A DNA stretch of 64,000 nucleotides. It comes from Apodospora peruviana. Its lineage: Eukaryota; Ascomycota; Sordariomycetes; Sordariales; Lasiosphaeriaceae. The DNA is taken from assembly GCA_033439685.1 (NCBI GenBank), contig JAUEDM010000004.1, forward strand, positions 4,464,001 to 4,528,000, read 5' to 3'. The translations under genes were made by a program, and so were the position numbers. Below are positions 21,391-34,633 of this stretch, one piece after another (position 1 is the first letter of the stretch; each line of letters opens with the position of its first letter). A model generated the notes under the pieces. The model was not told the DNA's origin. It was given only the letters and a program-made list of their open reading frames with translations, and searched no databases.

Positions 21391-23082
21391 GATATGAGTG
21401 TTGTGATGTGCTGGTTATGAAGGAAAGGGTGGTGTGGCTTCTGTTAGGAGTGTTTAATCCCCCTTTGGATATGATAACCTTATCATAATGACCACGCTGT
21501 GACGGGACATACACATACACGAGCACCGATATTGACCGGTATGTTAGGTAGGTAGTTTGCCTACATACTTGCTGGTCTTATCGTTCCTCGCGTGGGAAAG
21601 GTATCCTAAATAGGTATGCAATTATATCCAGTCGGGTGTGACGGTCGGTGCGATTGAGACTTGATTGAATTGATTGCCACCGTCAACGGTATATAACCCA
21701 TTAGAATTCCAAAGGCTGACACCTTTGGTATTCTGGCATCCTTTTGCGATTGAGGGGGGTTTGGTGTAATGGTTTGGGTCATTGCACTGGCTCGTCACAT
21801 CGGGGTTCTGACAGACTGATGCAGTACGTACGGTATTGGAATTAAGTATCTGTCGAAAACACCCTCGATAAAACGTTGTAGAGTTACAATATCAACTGTC
21901 AGTACTCTTTCTATCTCAGCTCCTATCATAATATGGGGCGCGAACACCAAACGGACTGCAGTCAGTGGCGTTGGCCTTCCCATGTATCGCCTCGAATAGG
22001 ACCAGGATTTAGGTGAAGCTTTCTGGCTTTGCTTTGTCCCCGGATCAGTCAACCTACCTGGTACCATAGGCGGGGATCATGTCTGAGTTAGGTACGAGAG
22101 GAAACCATGAGAGAGAGAGAGAGAGAGAGAGAGACAAAGACAGAGATATCAAGGTCCAGAATATGGGCATAAGATAGATGGCAACGCTTGCCAGACCAAA
22201 TGTATGTGAAACCCTAAGTGAACCTTGCTATGCACCTCAACCTATGACGATAGACCGTGATCCCCATGTAAATGCATCATGCATTACTCGCTCCAAGTCG
22301 TTACGCCGCGAAAACAGACCCCCTTTTTACACCCAATCTCCCTATTTTCTTTGCCATTCTTTCCGTCCTATTAAGCCACGCATACCCTTTTATCCTTTCC
22401 TTTATCTACCTGACTAATGGATTAAATACATAATATTTTACATACATACGCATATTTGTTGAAAGAGAAAAGGGTATCGAAGTATTTAGATACCGGTCGA
22501 TGGTGATAATCACGGGTATCGATGTTAAGGTGATGATGATGTACAATTCACATTGATGCGCCGGGATATCGTTTCCCACGTTTTGTTTTGGTACGTAGGA
22601 GGGGATGTCGCGAAGAAGTTCGATGATGCTTGTTTCACATGATGATGCCTTAATATCTTGTCGCCGGGAGGAAGGTGGTAGATAGAGAGTGATGAACATG
22701 AAGATGTAAATAAGTCGCAGCGCCATTGTTTGGCCCAGTAAGGTATTCTCTCTAATAAAAACCGAGTCCATCCGTGGCTCCCTCACAAAAATATTGCGAC
22801 CGATGATCGATATGTCCGAAACCCCAAGCGCGCGAAATAATGCAATATTACTGAGTATTTTCTTCCAATCTGACTCCAATGACTTTCTGATGCTTCTCCA
22901 TGCCGCAACCCCAAGTCGATATTCGCTATCTGTATCTCCTTTTCCCAAATTTTCGTTTCGACCTTCGTCTCATTCATTTTCTTATTCTTCTTCCTTTTCA
23001 CCACCATCCTCTCCTAAAACTCCTCTCTTCATAGGACAAATGTTCAGTAAGCGGCGTGCCGGTACATGCTACCACGGTGGTC
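21391..23082. other. AT-rich gene-free stretch
   Basis: No coding region is supported. The stretch is AT-rich with short repeats (several TAGGTAGG words, a GA microsatellite at 22,109-22,134) and no convincing tRNA. The right end from about 22,400 probably includes the 3' UTR of the THO2 gene. Confidence 0.5.
22109..22134. repeat. (GA)13 microsatellite
   Basis: Thirteen uninterrupted GA dinucleotides in an otherwise gene-free region. Confidence 0.9.
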
Positions 23083-26000
23083 CTAACGCCGCGGGCGCTT
23101 GTCCTGATGACTGCTACCAGGTTCAATAACGCCACCCTCACTCCTCCGCTTCCTTCCCCTATCGTCACGAGGCACATCGCCCTCGCTTGGTCTCGATCGC
23201 GAGTCCCGAGGCGCTCCGTTTCCGCGATTTGACCCACTTCGTCCAGGATACTCCTCGTTTCCTCCGCGCCCTCCCATTCCATCACCTCGGCTTCCATGCA
23301 CATCACCCCTCGGCGGGGCAGGTGGAACATCGCTCCTGTGACTACTCCGATGGCTGGATTCACGAGGAGGCGCCATGTCTCTACCGCCGGCCGAGTCGCG
23401 CATGGACGATGACCGCCTGGATGATGACCCCATATCCCTCTCGCCATCCCTGATGCTGGCAGGAGGGCCCGCTACAGCACCAGATCTTCTATCCCTGTGA
23501 TCGCGAGGTTCCTTGGATTCACGTCCCGCCTCGGGACTACGTTCTCGGCTGCTCCGCCGAGACGGCCGATTGCTGCGATCAGATCGGTGATGATCCCGAC
23601 GACTGCTGCGCTCATGATCCCTGCTGGAACTGTACTCATCACCGTTGGCGCTTCCACGTGGGTCGCGACTATCACCAACCACTTGGATCGCCTCTGTGCC
23701 ACGATGGGCATGGTCAGTAGTCATATCTCGGCGAGAACTATCCCGTATGGGATCCGGACGCTCATGTACGGGTGTTGTGACAGGAGACGATCCAGCTAAT
23801 ATCTGCGCATCTGATCCGGCCAGATTAGGGCGCGTCCGGCTTACGCGAAGATTGGAGGGCCGGTCGCCGCTTGATGATGTCTTCTCCAGCGTGTTTTGGA
23901 TGTTCCGCAGCTGCCGACTACCGCCGGGTCTCATTCTATCATTACCGGCAGATGGCCCGGTAGGGGTCGAGAAGTCTGCGTTGGTAGTCCCGATGGGTGC
24001 TTGACGCGGGCCGGAGTGTGGAGTTGACATTGATGGCCGGTCCGGTGTGTTCGCCGGGGGCCCAGCATGAGAGCCCGGGCCAGATGGCGGAGGACCGGGC
24101 ACGATCCGGTTCAAGCGATCCGGATGAACGCCGGATGGCTGAGCAGGATGGGGAGCAGGATGGGGAGCTGATGGAGGAGGCGGTGGGGCAGCTCCTGGGA
24201 CGGTGGGCGGCTGTTGATGATTGATCTGGCGTATTCTGTCGGGGTGAACTCCAGTTGCTGGCGAAGGCGCGGCTGATGTTGGCGAGTTCACATTGCCATT
24301 GCTGTTGTCATACTGGCCGCGGCGTGGTCTCGTTGACGACGGGCCTGTGGGCGGGGCACGCTCTGGAGATGGAGGGCGGATGGGATCCAAAGCCTGGAAT
24401 CTACCATCTAGTCGTGACGGGGGTCCATTGACAGAACTGACCCGGGCAGTATTTCTGCCTCGGCCGCGTGGACCTGACGGCGCACCAGAGGGCATACCAG
24501 AGAGTCCAGATGGCGTATCTACGACTGACTGGATAGCATTCAACCGCCCATAATTTGGATCTTGTTGGCTCGGCCTGCCATGTTCATGCTCAGGGCCACG
24601 TCCAGTTTGAGCGCCGGTAGGAGTCTCCCGAGGCGCAGGCATCCTGCCATTCTCCCGCTCTGCATTGCGTTCCAACCGGGGGTGTGACGGCGCGTTGTCT
24701 CCGTGTCCGTCTCGGCTCGGGCCATGGTGGTCAGAATGCCGATGCCGGCTTGGGCGTTCATCTTTAGGATTTTCCGGCTGCGACACGTTGGGAATTGAAT
24801 GGTTGCTCGAGGGCCTTGGTGACTCGGTACGCGAGGGACGTTCACGATCCCTCGGCCCTGGTCGTGACGGAGGTTCACGAATTGGGGGTTTTGGTGCATC
24901 ATTGATGAGCGCAGCTCGAGCGGGGTTGATGTTTTTGACCTCATTAGCCTCAGCAAGCAGCCTTGCACGATCTGGATTAAGTGCTGGTTCTAGAGCATCC
25001 TTCTGCGTTACAGGAGGCGGCGGGGGGGGTGGAGCAGCCGACTCCCTTGGCTCCCTGGTCTCCCTTGTATCTCTGGGCTCCCGAGGAGGTCTGGGATCAT
25101 GACGGCTGGAGGGCACCCGCTCCCGGGGTTGGCGGCTCTCTCGATCAGGAACAGTCGGCGTCTCATTCCACCGAGGAGGGGGCTCAGGCCGAGTTATCAG
25201 GTCTCTCCCTGACGGGCGGCCAGAATCGCGCAAGTCAGGTTCGGGGCGCCTGTCAGAGCCAGTGAACTCGCGTGGCCGCTCTGATCGCACGGTCTCTGGT
25301 GTGCGGTAGTCTCGGCTGTCGCGGGGATGGTGAGGTTCCCTGGTGTCGCGCTGGTGACTATCCCGAACGTCACGATGATCGCGGGGTTCACGGAGTTCGC
25401 GAGGTTCTCTGTATTCTCTGGAGTCTCTGGGTGGCTGCGGAGGAGGTTCTCTGCCGTGGCGAGGTGGACCGAATCTGTCGACATTCGGAGGAATAGGCAC
25501 ATCTGGCCTTCTAGGTAACTCGGGCCGGCTTGGAAGACCATGGCCAACTGGCGGGAGTGTAGAGTACCTATTATTGGCATCGGAGCGGCCTCCTGAAGCC
25601 GAAACTGGCGCCGAAGGGATGGCCTGTGGCGTGGAAGGCCTGGCTGAGGACGCGGGAGCTGCGCTTGACCGAGGTGCCGAGTCCCTGACCGGCAAAGGCT
25701 GTTTGGTAGGTTCCCGTCCGTTGGGGGCTCCGTTCGCAGCTCTCGCCGCTCTGCTGTCCTTAACTTCTCCATCTTCAACCTCCGCGGCGGACTGTTTACC
25801 AGGGGCGGTGACTGGCTTGAACTCTGCCGCGGACGCACGAAGGGAAGAGTTTGCCGGCACGCTAGACCCCCTCTCATCTCTCGAGTCGGCCGTCTGTTCT
25901 GGTTAGCATGAAATCTTGAAAACAAGAAATGAGCAAATGTGCTTACTGTGCCTGGTCGGAAGGCCTGGACAAGGATCCATTTAGACTTCCGTTTCTGAAG

Positions 26001-29000
26001 CTCGGAGAATGCGGTCTGTGCGGTGACCGAAAGATCGACACGGTGGCCCTGCTCGGATTCGGAGGCTCCCTTAGATGCTGATTCACGCTCGGTAATTGTC
26101 TTGAGCTGTTCGAGGAACTTGTCGGCCATGAAGTTGATGGCGGGGAAATAGTCGATCACAACCTTTAGGACTGTGATGGCGTTTCTAATGTGCATCCACT
26201 CCATGCCATTGAGGCAAGACCTGAGAGCAGTGTTGAGTTCCTTATGCCAACGGAAGAGGAGATCCTGGAACGAATCGTGTTCAACGAACGCCGTTGGCTT
26301 TCCATCTGTGTCAAACGCGGTCGCAAAACCAAGGTACTGTCTTGTCTTTCGGCCTTGTAGATCTTTAGCCCCGAGGGCCTCCTTCTCGTACGCGCTCTTG
26401 TCACCGTGCCACTTCGACAAATCGCCGAGAACACTCTTCAGGAAACGACCCAGATGCTCCGCCTCCCGGACCGTGCAGGTAAAGATGATGGCGCGTAGCC
26501 GATTGTGGTTGAACAGACGGTCATAGAGCGACATGAGCTTGAAGTTCGGTGCCGAAAATTCGTGCAGAAACTTGACGAGCTTGAAGCAGTATTCCGAGTC
26601 CAGCGATGAGAGCTGCAGGCGAGGCAAGATGCAGTCCTCAAGTAGCGCATCCGAGGTCGAATCCGCCTTGTCCATGCCGGCAGGGAACCAGGTGTTGAGT
26701 TGCTTGGCAATCTGCAGTCTGGTCTTGGAAAACCGCTCGATCTCACGATTGTTTTCTTGATGGAGTAGTTGCTGGCGATCGAGAATGTCTTTCCGCTTTT
26801 GAGTCTTTCTGTTCATTCCGGCGCGTGACATATCTGATCGATCTTTCATGACCTCTTCTGCCTGTTTTGTAAGCCTGCTGCTCTCGGCGGTGTAGCTCTC
26901 CTGCGGGAAAGAAAAGTCTCCCAGTTGCAGGGACCAGAAGAACACATAACAGGACGGGTTGAGATAGCGCAAGGTATGCTCTGGCAAGATGCCCGGTATC
27001 TCGTCAATGAGGGGCTGCAGGGCATCGCCAAGCGGATCAGCCTTCCGTGCGTTGACAACCTTTGATGGACTGTTGTCGGCATCCGGTGCGTCAGTCTTGG
27101 CATCCTCGCCAGCCGGCTCCATTGGCACATCGCCATCGGCGTCAGCAATCTTGGCCGTCTTGGTGTTCTTGTCCGAACGGAGGCTAGCTCGCCCAATCAT
27201 GAAGGCTAGGCCTGCTTCAAGGCCAAAATCCCGCATGAGCTGGACAATGCTCGGAACAAGACCGTCAAAAGTCTCGACATCGATGTTGCTTCTAAGAAGG
27301 TCTAGATATTGAAGAAGGATAAGATGGGTATCGTCGACCATGGAGGCCAGGAATTTGATGTGGGCATTCGAGTCTTCGATTTTGTAGATGGCGTTCTGCC
27401 GATATTGGGCAATGTTGACGAGAAGTCGGCCGGCTAGTTTGTTGTTCACTAGAGCCCCCATAAGGCGACCGGCGCTTTGAGTCGATACCGAGCGCTTGTC
27501 ACCCAGACTGATCAGAGTTTCGCGCCTGAGGAGTTCTCCACCGGTCATGGCGCGAATTTGAGCATCAGTGAAGTCAACATCCGACACCACGCCTCCCATG
27601 GATGAGATGAGCTCCTTGAGGATGACGAGATCGGTCGAGTTGCCCTTGTAAAGCTGGTCGTTGACATAGCAAAGAATGGGCGTCGAGTCTATATTGGAAT
27701 AGCGCTGGAAGACCTTTCCGGAAAACCTCGACAACGCTTGGAGCCACTTGCTTGTGAGCAGGACTGAGCTCTCTTGCGTTCGACTTCTCTGCTGGCCTCC
27801 GAGGGAGCTGAGAACGGACCAGACAAGAACATCGTAGCCCAGATCCGTGAAGTACTTGGCACACTCCACGAACGCTTCGATCAGATTGCTATATGACTCG
27901 ATTTGGAGGAGTGCGACTTTGCAAACAACGCCAGGCGATGGGTAGGCCGTCTTTGCAAGAGTCTTGGCCATTTGGGGAATGTTGGTTAGAGAAAGACGCT
28001 TCATTGTGCTGAGCGTCTCCAGCCGGGTTCGAGCAAAAGCCTTCTTGATTGGCTCAAGTCGGGAAGTCGCGCCTTCATACCACTCGGCGTAGATGTTGTA
28101 CCGGATGTGGATAGGATACTGCTTGAGTAAAGCCCAGACGCTATCAACCAACGACGAGTTGGGCTCTCCCATGCTCAGGGCGGGGACGATGACGCGTTTG
28201 AGGAGATCCAACCATCGTGACACGTTTTCGGGCGACCGATCATCAGCCAGGCTCTTGTAACCAATTCTGGCGAGCTTGGCCAACAGAGCCGCGTCTTGGC
28301 CAATATGGACGCCGGTGAGATTCAGAAGCGTGCCGCACAGCGTGAAAAGGTCGTCGACGGTCTGGCATACTGGGACGTTATCGGTCCATTCATCCCAGTA
28401 AAATCGATAGCTTGTTCCTTCATTTGTGTCGGCATTATCTGCATGCGGCCATCTCAGCGCCCGCTTGACGGATGGGTCAGCGAGCTTAACGCGCCCTTTG
28501 GGAACACCAGCTTGATCCTCATGAGGTACGTTTTTCGCGGGGCAGGGTGCCGTTGATGACCCTATCGGTCGGCTTTGCTGGTAGACGGTCTCGATGGAAT
28601 GATGAATGATGCGGTGGATGAGAGGATACAAGTCGGGATATGCCGGAAGAATCCAGTCATGTCGACCGATAATAAACAGGGACTCCGGGATGGCTCCGAT
28701 GGTCAAGAGACATCTCAGGAGTAGAACCTTTTGATCATCGGGTGTTGGGAGCTTGGGCTTTTCCTCGGCCTCGGCGGCAGCTTTCGCATCGGCGTCAGAC
28801 TTGTTAGGCCCGGCGTCGCGACGAGATGAGGGAGGCGGAGGCATATCGTCTGGGAGAGCCGCGGCCATCATTAGCGCGTTCATCGCACCTCCTGGTCGGT
28901 TCTTTCTCTCCTCCTTTTCAAGTTCTTCTATTCTTGCGACCCGCACCTTCTCCATCTCCTCGTCCAGTGGCCAGACGTGGTTCCACAAATCAACCAGCGA

Positions 29001-30512
29001 GATGAACCCGATTTTAATAAGTAAGGCAATGAGATAAAGAAGGTTTGCCGGAAGGATATCCTCGTTGTCCCTTGCCTCGGAAATGTAGAAGCGCAACTTG
29101 AAGCCAAGCATCTGAGCAGCATCGCTGTTGCCCGTGGGCGGGAGCGTCTTTGTCGTCTTGATCCACTCCTGCGCGGTGCTGGAGTCGGCACCATCCTCGA
29201 TGGCACCGTTAGCCAGACGCTGCTCATCTGCTGCGGTGAGCTGGCGCCCACCCAACTCGAAAAAGGCATCGAGCTTGAGCTCCCGAGCTCTCTCCCAGAA
29301 GGCAATGTCGCGTGCAAGTCGCTCTTGGGCGAGAGCCTCCTCTTCGTCCTTCTCCGTGTTCCAGCTCTGGTGGTTTGGGAGAGCCCAGACGGGAAGGCCA
29401 CCAACAAACACGCCAGTCGTACGAGGTTGGCCGCGGGGCCACCACGAACTCACGCGCAGAAAACGGACAAAGAACCGGTATTGCTTGATGAGGACAGCGG
29501 CAAAGACATCGAGTGCCACATCCAAGACCCTTCCGGGATGCAAGTCAAAGGTTCCAATCAGGCTCATAACCCTGTTGAAAGCAGACTGCACTACCTCGGA
29601 TGAGGGTGGCTCATTGCTGCTAGTGGTGAACAACTCGGTGACAAGTTTGGAAAAACCCTCGGTCTCCTCCCGCAGGAGGTTGTAGTTTGCCTGGCGGTAT
29701 AGGAGGTTGGTAGACTGACGAATCCCCATGCGCACAAATGTGTCGCGGATGAGATCGAGCTGCTGAAGAATGGGAGGGTCGAGGATTTGGCGCATTAGAG
29801 ATGGCGATATGTCTGTCGCGATCATGAAGTCACGCAGTTGAGTTTGGGAAGCGGCAGCGGACTCAACGTCCATGAATGTCGCTACTGTGTCGAGAAAGAG
29901 GGTGTGTGGATCGAAGGCCAGGGCATTGCGATCCTCGTCTGTCGGTTCGAGGCCAAGGATCTCCTTAACCACATTGCCGGCATCGGCGCCAGCAAGGCGA
30001 CCATCAGCGACAGAGTGAAGGATCTCTTGAAATATGGTGGTAACTTCAGTGAGATCTTCGTCGTCGCGTGACTGTATTCCGTGGTCGATGATTTCCTGAC
30101 GTGCGCTTTTAGCCCATCTGCTCACGCGGTCGTCGGTGATGATGCTGTAGTCGTAGCCCGGTTGCATCGGCGAAGGTGGCTCGGTCTGCGGTCGAGAAGC
30201 TTGTACCGGCGCAGGCGTGGGTGCAGGCGCGGTCGCGGGATGTGTTGCTGCGGGCTGATTTGTGGCCGACGAGGAGGATCCCGGCCGAGCTACGCCTGGG
30301 GAGATCGGGGGAGGGCCTCCAAATGACTGCGAAGAGTCGCGACGGTCTCCTCCTCTGCGGGTATTCCGACCGCCGCGACCGCCTCGATTACCTCCATCGT
30401 AGCCTCTATCGTGTTGTCCCAAGGCCGTGTCTGGAGGACGGTAGGGTGAGGGTCTGGATGGGCCAGCATCGGAGGGGCCTCGCTCGTTTCGCTTTCGCTT
30501 TCCGGGAGGCAT
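23083..30512 (-). CDS. tho2: THO complex subunit 2 (THO2/THOC2)
   Basis: This is the large scaffold subunit of the nuclear THO complex, which couples transcription elongation to mRNA packaging and export. Two exons are supported on the minus strand: 30,512-25,947 and 25,893-23,083. The 53-base intron (25,894-25,946) has donor GTAAGC, branch ATGCTAAC and acceptor CAGAACAG. The join reads VQAFRPGT followed by TADSRDERGSS, and the product has 2458 residues, a normal size for fungi. After a disordered, Arg/Gly- and Pro-rich start (to about 130) come the THOC2 N-terminal helical region (about 140-700), the Thoc2 middle region (about 700-900) and the Tho2 C-terminal domain (about 1170-1480). The exon 2 tail, about 930 residues, is almost wholly Arg/Ser/Asp/Pro-rich, with REPREPRDHRD-like strings and an RS-rich end. 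It begins 958 bases from, and divergent to, the MET2 start. Confidence 0.92.
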
Positions 30513-31470
30513 CGTCGGTCTCTCAAAGATTGCTCAATGAGCGCAAGATGATTTATCGGTAGTGCGGCATGCAGTGTTCGGTTTGCGTATCGCTACTGCT
30601 AAGGCTTGCGAAATTTTGATGCGATGTGATCTATCTGCTCGTGCTGTGCTCGGCTTTTCGTCGTGGTCAAAACGTGAGCCGGGGTGAAGGGAAAGTGATT
30701 GTCGGGTTAACAAAGCTGGTCGCAAGGTGTGCAAGGGACAAAAAGATCAAAGCAGGCCAGACAGAAATGGAATAAAGGCAGGCGACAATTGAAAGAGCGA
30801 CTGAGAGTGTGGATGAGGAGAATAGAGTTCAGGTCGGTACCGGTCTCAAGGTCCCACTGTTGTCGGAAGAAGGATGCCCAGGTGGCAGTTCCTGTCTGTG
30901 GTCGTGTAGTCGTGACGCCAAAAATCGTGAGGATAACAGCTGCGCTGTGGTGGACTGCTTGGTATTGTGCTGGGGTCGGGTGCAGGTGGTCTGGGCGCGT
31001 CAGAGTTCAGACAGTGGACTGCTGCCCCACTCTTGGGCTTTTGCTTCTGGAGAGCCTTGGAGGCTTGCCAGCCTTGTCTAGCTGTCCGTGATGTGGTTGG
31101 CTGCAGCGGATACCCGAGATCTCCGCCCACTTATGCAGTTAGTCAGGATTTTCAACGGCCGATTGCCGACCATCGGCGCCCGGCTTATGGCAGATGGGGC
31201 CCAAAAAGGCGACTCAGGCGAAGCGGTGACTCCCTTCACAAGGACCGGGACTGGAAGAGTCCCGCGATTGCGCAATCGCTGAGTCTTCTTCTCATACGCC
31301 CGCCGGCTGTACTTCCCAATGCCATCACCTTTTGCGTTCAGATACCGGGGGAGCCGTCGCCATTCTTTAGTCCCTTGATAAAACCTGGAGCCTTTCCAAG
31401 TCCATCGCGCGAATTCCTGACATCACCGGTCCCTAACTTTCTGAATCAACTGCCCCTCCGCCCCTCCGCC
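30513..31470. promoter_or_regulatory. Divergent upstream region shared by THO2 and MET2
   Basis: The 958 bases separate the two start codons, which face away from each other, so both promoters must lie here. I see no clear TATA box and no supported gene. The short open frames lack domains. Confidence 0.5.
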
Positions 31471-33094
31471 ATGACTTCGGATAACGCCGCCGACGCCGGC
31501 ACGACGCCAAGATATGGTCAGTCAACTCTGTTTCTCATCTTTCCCCTCACTATCGCGCCATCTCTCGCCCGTGCATTCAAGTGAGGACGGTGGCTGAATA
31601 CGTCCAAGAAAGAATTCAATCGCAGCCCGAGAATCCGTTCGCGGCCCTTATTCCTGAGCAGCAGATCGCTATCATCCCCTCGTTTACGCTCGAATCTGGT
31701 GTGACATTGCACAATGTCCCCGTGGCATACACCACCCGGGGCACCCTATCTCCGAATGGCGACAATGCGATGGTGATCTGCCACGCCCTGACCGGCAGCG
31801 CTGATGTTGGCGACTGGTGGGGTCCTCTGCTGGGCGGTCCTGGGCGGGCCTTTGACACATCTCGATTCTTTGTCGTCTGCGCAAACAGTCTGGGGAGTCC
31901 CTATGGTACGGCAAGTCCCGTCACCGCCAAGGACGGTGACCCTTCCCAAGGCCGATATGGCCCCGAATTCCCCCTGACTACAATCAGGGACGACGTGAGG
32001 TACGAAACAGAATAGCGTTAGTTTTTAGAAAAAGCGTTTTGCTCACTGTATCCAGATTGCACAAGATGCTTCTCGACGACCTGGGAGTCAAGCAGGTGGC
32101 TGCTGTGATCGGTGGATCGTTGGGTGGCATGTTTGTCCTCGAGTGGGCTTACTTTGGCAAAGACTATGTGCGCTGCGTTGTTCCCATTGCAACCTCGAGT
32201 AGGCACAGCGCGTGGGGGATTAGCTGGGGTGAGGCTCAGCGGCAGTCGATCTACGCAGACCCAAAATACGATGACGGCTATTACCCATTCGACGACCCCC
32301 CGTCGACCGGCCTCGGAGCGGCACGCATGTCGGCCCTCCTGACCTACCGGAGTCGCAATTCGTTCGAGGCTCGATTCGGCCGCAACACGCCCGATCCCTC
32401 CCGTCAGCAGACGATCCGAGAGCGGCCGTCACCCGCCACCCCTTCCGAGGCGCATTTCCACATCCACAACGACGGGCATAAATGGAAGCGGACGTCCTTG
32501 TCTCGGAAGAATAGCGAAGATGGAAGGACTAAAGAACAGCAATCCGCGGACGCGGTGAACGATACTTTAGATCCCCAATTCCACGGCCCGCAGAAGACAA
32601 GCTTGACAGGAGGCGACGTCATGCCGCCCGGATCCACCTATTTCTCGGCGCAGTCGTATCTACGCTACCAGGGGTCCAAGTTTGTCAAGAGATTCGACAG
32701 TAACTGCTACATCGCCATGACTCGAAAGCTCGACACGCACGACGTAAGCCGTGGCCGCACCGCGACAATCGCGGAAGCGCTCGGCTTGATTGAGCAGCCG
32801 ACTCTTGTGCTGGGGATCGAAAGTGATGGCCTATTCACATTTGCCGAGCAGGAGGAGCTAGCGGAGCACATCAAGGATGCCCGCCTTGAAAGAATAGACA
32901 GTCCCGAGGGTCACGACGCCTTCCTGCTGCAGTTCGAGCAGGTCAACCGATACATCCTCCAGTTCTTGAGGGAGGTTCTTCCCGACATTATGAACAAGGA
33001 CACGGATGGCGAAGTGGTCGACAGCTCGGTGGGTCAGATTACAAAGACCAGCACGTTTGGGGAAGCCGAGGTCGAGGATATCACGGCGTGGTAA
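31471..33094 (+). CDS. met2: Homoserine O-acetyltransferase
   Basis: The enzyme transfers an acetyl group from acetyl-CoA to homoserine, the first committed step towards methionine. Three exons are supported: 31,471-31,516, 31,582-31,999 and 32,056-33,094. The introns have donors GTCAGT and GTACGA and acceptors TTCAAG and ATCCAG. The product is 500 residues of the alpha/beta-hydrolase fold. The nucleophile elbow reads GGSLGG with Ser about 176. The acid is Asp about 412 in GIESDGLF, and the base is His about 441 in SPEGHDAFLL. The ALTGSADVGDWWGPLLGGPGR segment near residue 80-100 forms the usual oxyanion region. A Lys/Ser-rich insert (about residues 280-340) is typical of fungal enzymes. The short 15-codon first exon is chosen because it joins cleanly to YVRTVAEYVQ. 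Confidence 0.95.
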
Positions 33095-34633
33095 AGCAAG
33101 CGAAAAATTGTAGATTTTCCGTTGCATGATTCTTAAACGAGCCAATCAGACTTTGTTATTTACTCACGACCGCACCTTTCAGGGGTTGCCATCCCCTTGG
33201 GACCACTCACCCCGCGGGCATGTGGAACGTGCTGTTGAATGCGCTTCATGCGAGAAATGACATGGCTTTGTAAAAATGTGATAGTGTGATGGTTCTGGGG
33301 GCTTTATAATTAGGGGTCGTATGGGGGGACTCTTCGGAACGACGTAAGACAGAAAAACGTGGTGCCTGGATCCGACGTGATGGGATCATGACGAGCTTGT
33401 TTGGGCTGTATCACCTCGGCGGCCGAATTGGGATACCGAGCACATGTGGAAAAAAAGCTCGATACAAAAGAGTTGGTCGCCGTTCTGTTGTAGGGTTGAT
33501 CTGATGCAGAACCGTGCAGTTCAGAGTCAACAAATCGTAATGAGCAAATTGTTACCTGGCGACGACATACAAATCGCCATAGGGGGCCAGAAGCGGGTGA
33601 TGATCGGCATTGTTCGCTCACATCAGCATTTTTGTGCCAACAATATCGAGCGGCCCGGGCCTTGGGATGGTGGCACCGACTTGTCAAACCAGGTCTGTTT
33701 ATGGTGGTTGGTTAAGTTGGGGCTCGGGGGGGGGGGGGGGGGGGGGGGGGTGGCGGCGGGCCAGAAAAGAAGTTCGGGTCCCTTCAGCGAGGCAGGACGA
33801 AGACATGTGCTACGAGGCGAGACGGCTATTGGTTGGAATGTGAGAGGGAGAGTTGACCCAGCCCGACCAACTCGCACACCAATATGTCCCAACTTCGAAC
33901 CTGTCGCAGGCTTGCTAATGCAGCAGGATAGCATTTGACAGGGCGAAAAGATCTGATAGCTGGAGCCATGGCTGGTAAGTACAATACCTCCCCCGATGTT
34001 TTTGCCGTCAAGATAGCACGTGTGTTCGTTTGTTCATAGACAAAGGAGATATTTGCCTTGAGACAACAAAAAAGCAATTTATATGGCTTTGGCACCAAAG
34101 TCACTTCTCGCCTGCATATTCGGCCCTCGTGTTCTGGTCTTACTGCATCCGACCTGGGTCGGTAGATACTCGCCTTGTCAGCTCATTAGCCCGCTTTCAC
34201 GATCATTGCAAAGGAGGAAGATATATCAGTTCACCAGATCCCCCCATTGAGGCTCGGACTGTTTTTCTGCCACATCATCTCTATATTTCGGTTGTTGCCG
34301 TTACTGTCTCCTGGCACAGTTCTCGTTCTAGTTTCTTTGTTGATCCATTGATCCCGAATTGGTCTCGAATAAACACGCACGCGCCACACTTCGATCGGGA
34401 CAGGTCATTTCTTTTTGTTGTTTTACTCAGAACCTATCGGAATCTAATCTAACCAAAATGGCAACTTCTCCGGCATGACCAGAGCGCAGCAGCTTGGCCG
34501 GTCACGATGCCAGCATAGCCCACGATTAGTGGTGATGTAACAACGCAGAATCTTCAACAATTCACTGAGTCCGAGGTTATGAACGGAACGACAACCATTC
34601 ATCATCCACGCAGATCCTCACAGAAGCAGCAAG
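33095..34633. other. Intergenic region with a G25 run
   Basis: No gene is supported in these 1.5 kb. A run of 25 G lies at 33,726-33,750. The right part should hold the phosphate-transporter promoter. Confidence 0.5.
33726..33750. repeat. Homopolymer run of 25 G
   Basis: Twenty-five consecutive G on the plus strand. The length is probably uncertain in any assembly. Such a tract can form a quadruplex. Confidence 0.85.

Noticed and set aside
21755..21825. tRNA-like string with 'tggtgtaatggtttgggtc' and 'cggggttctga'
   Set aside because: The presumed T arm does not match the B-box consensus and no acceptor stem forms.
22406..22948. 180-codon open frame on the minus strand
   Set aside because: No domain, biased AT-rich composition, and no supporting splice or start context; likely chance or 3' UTR of THO2.
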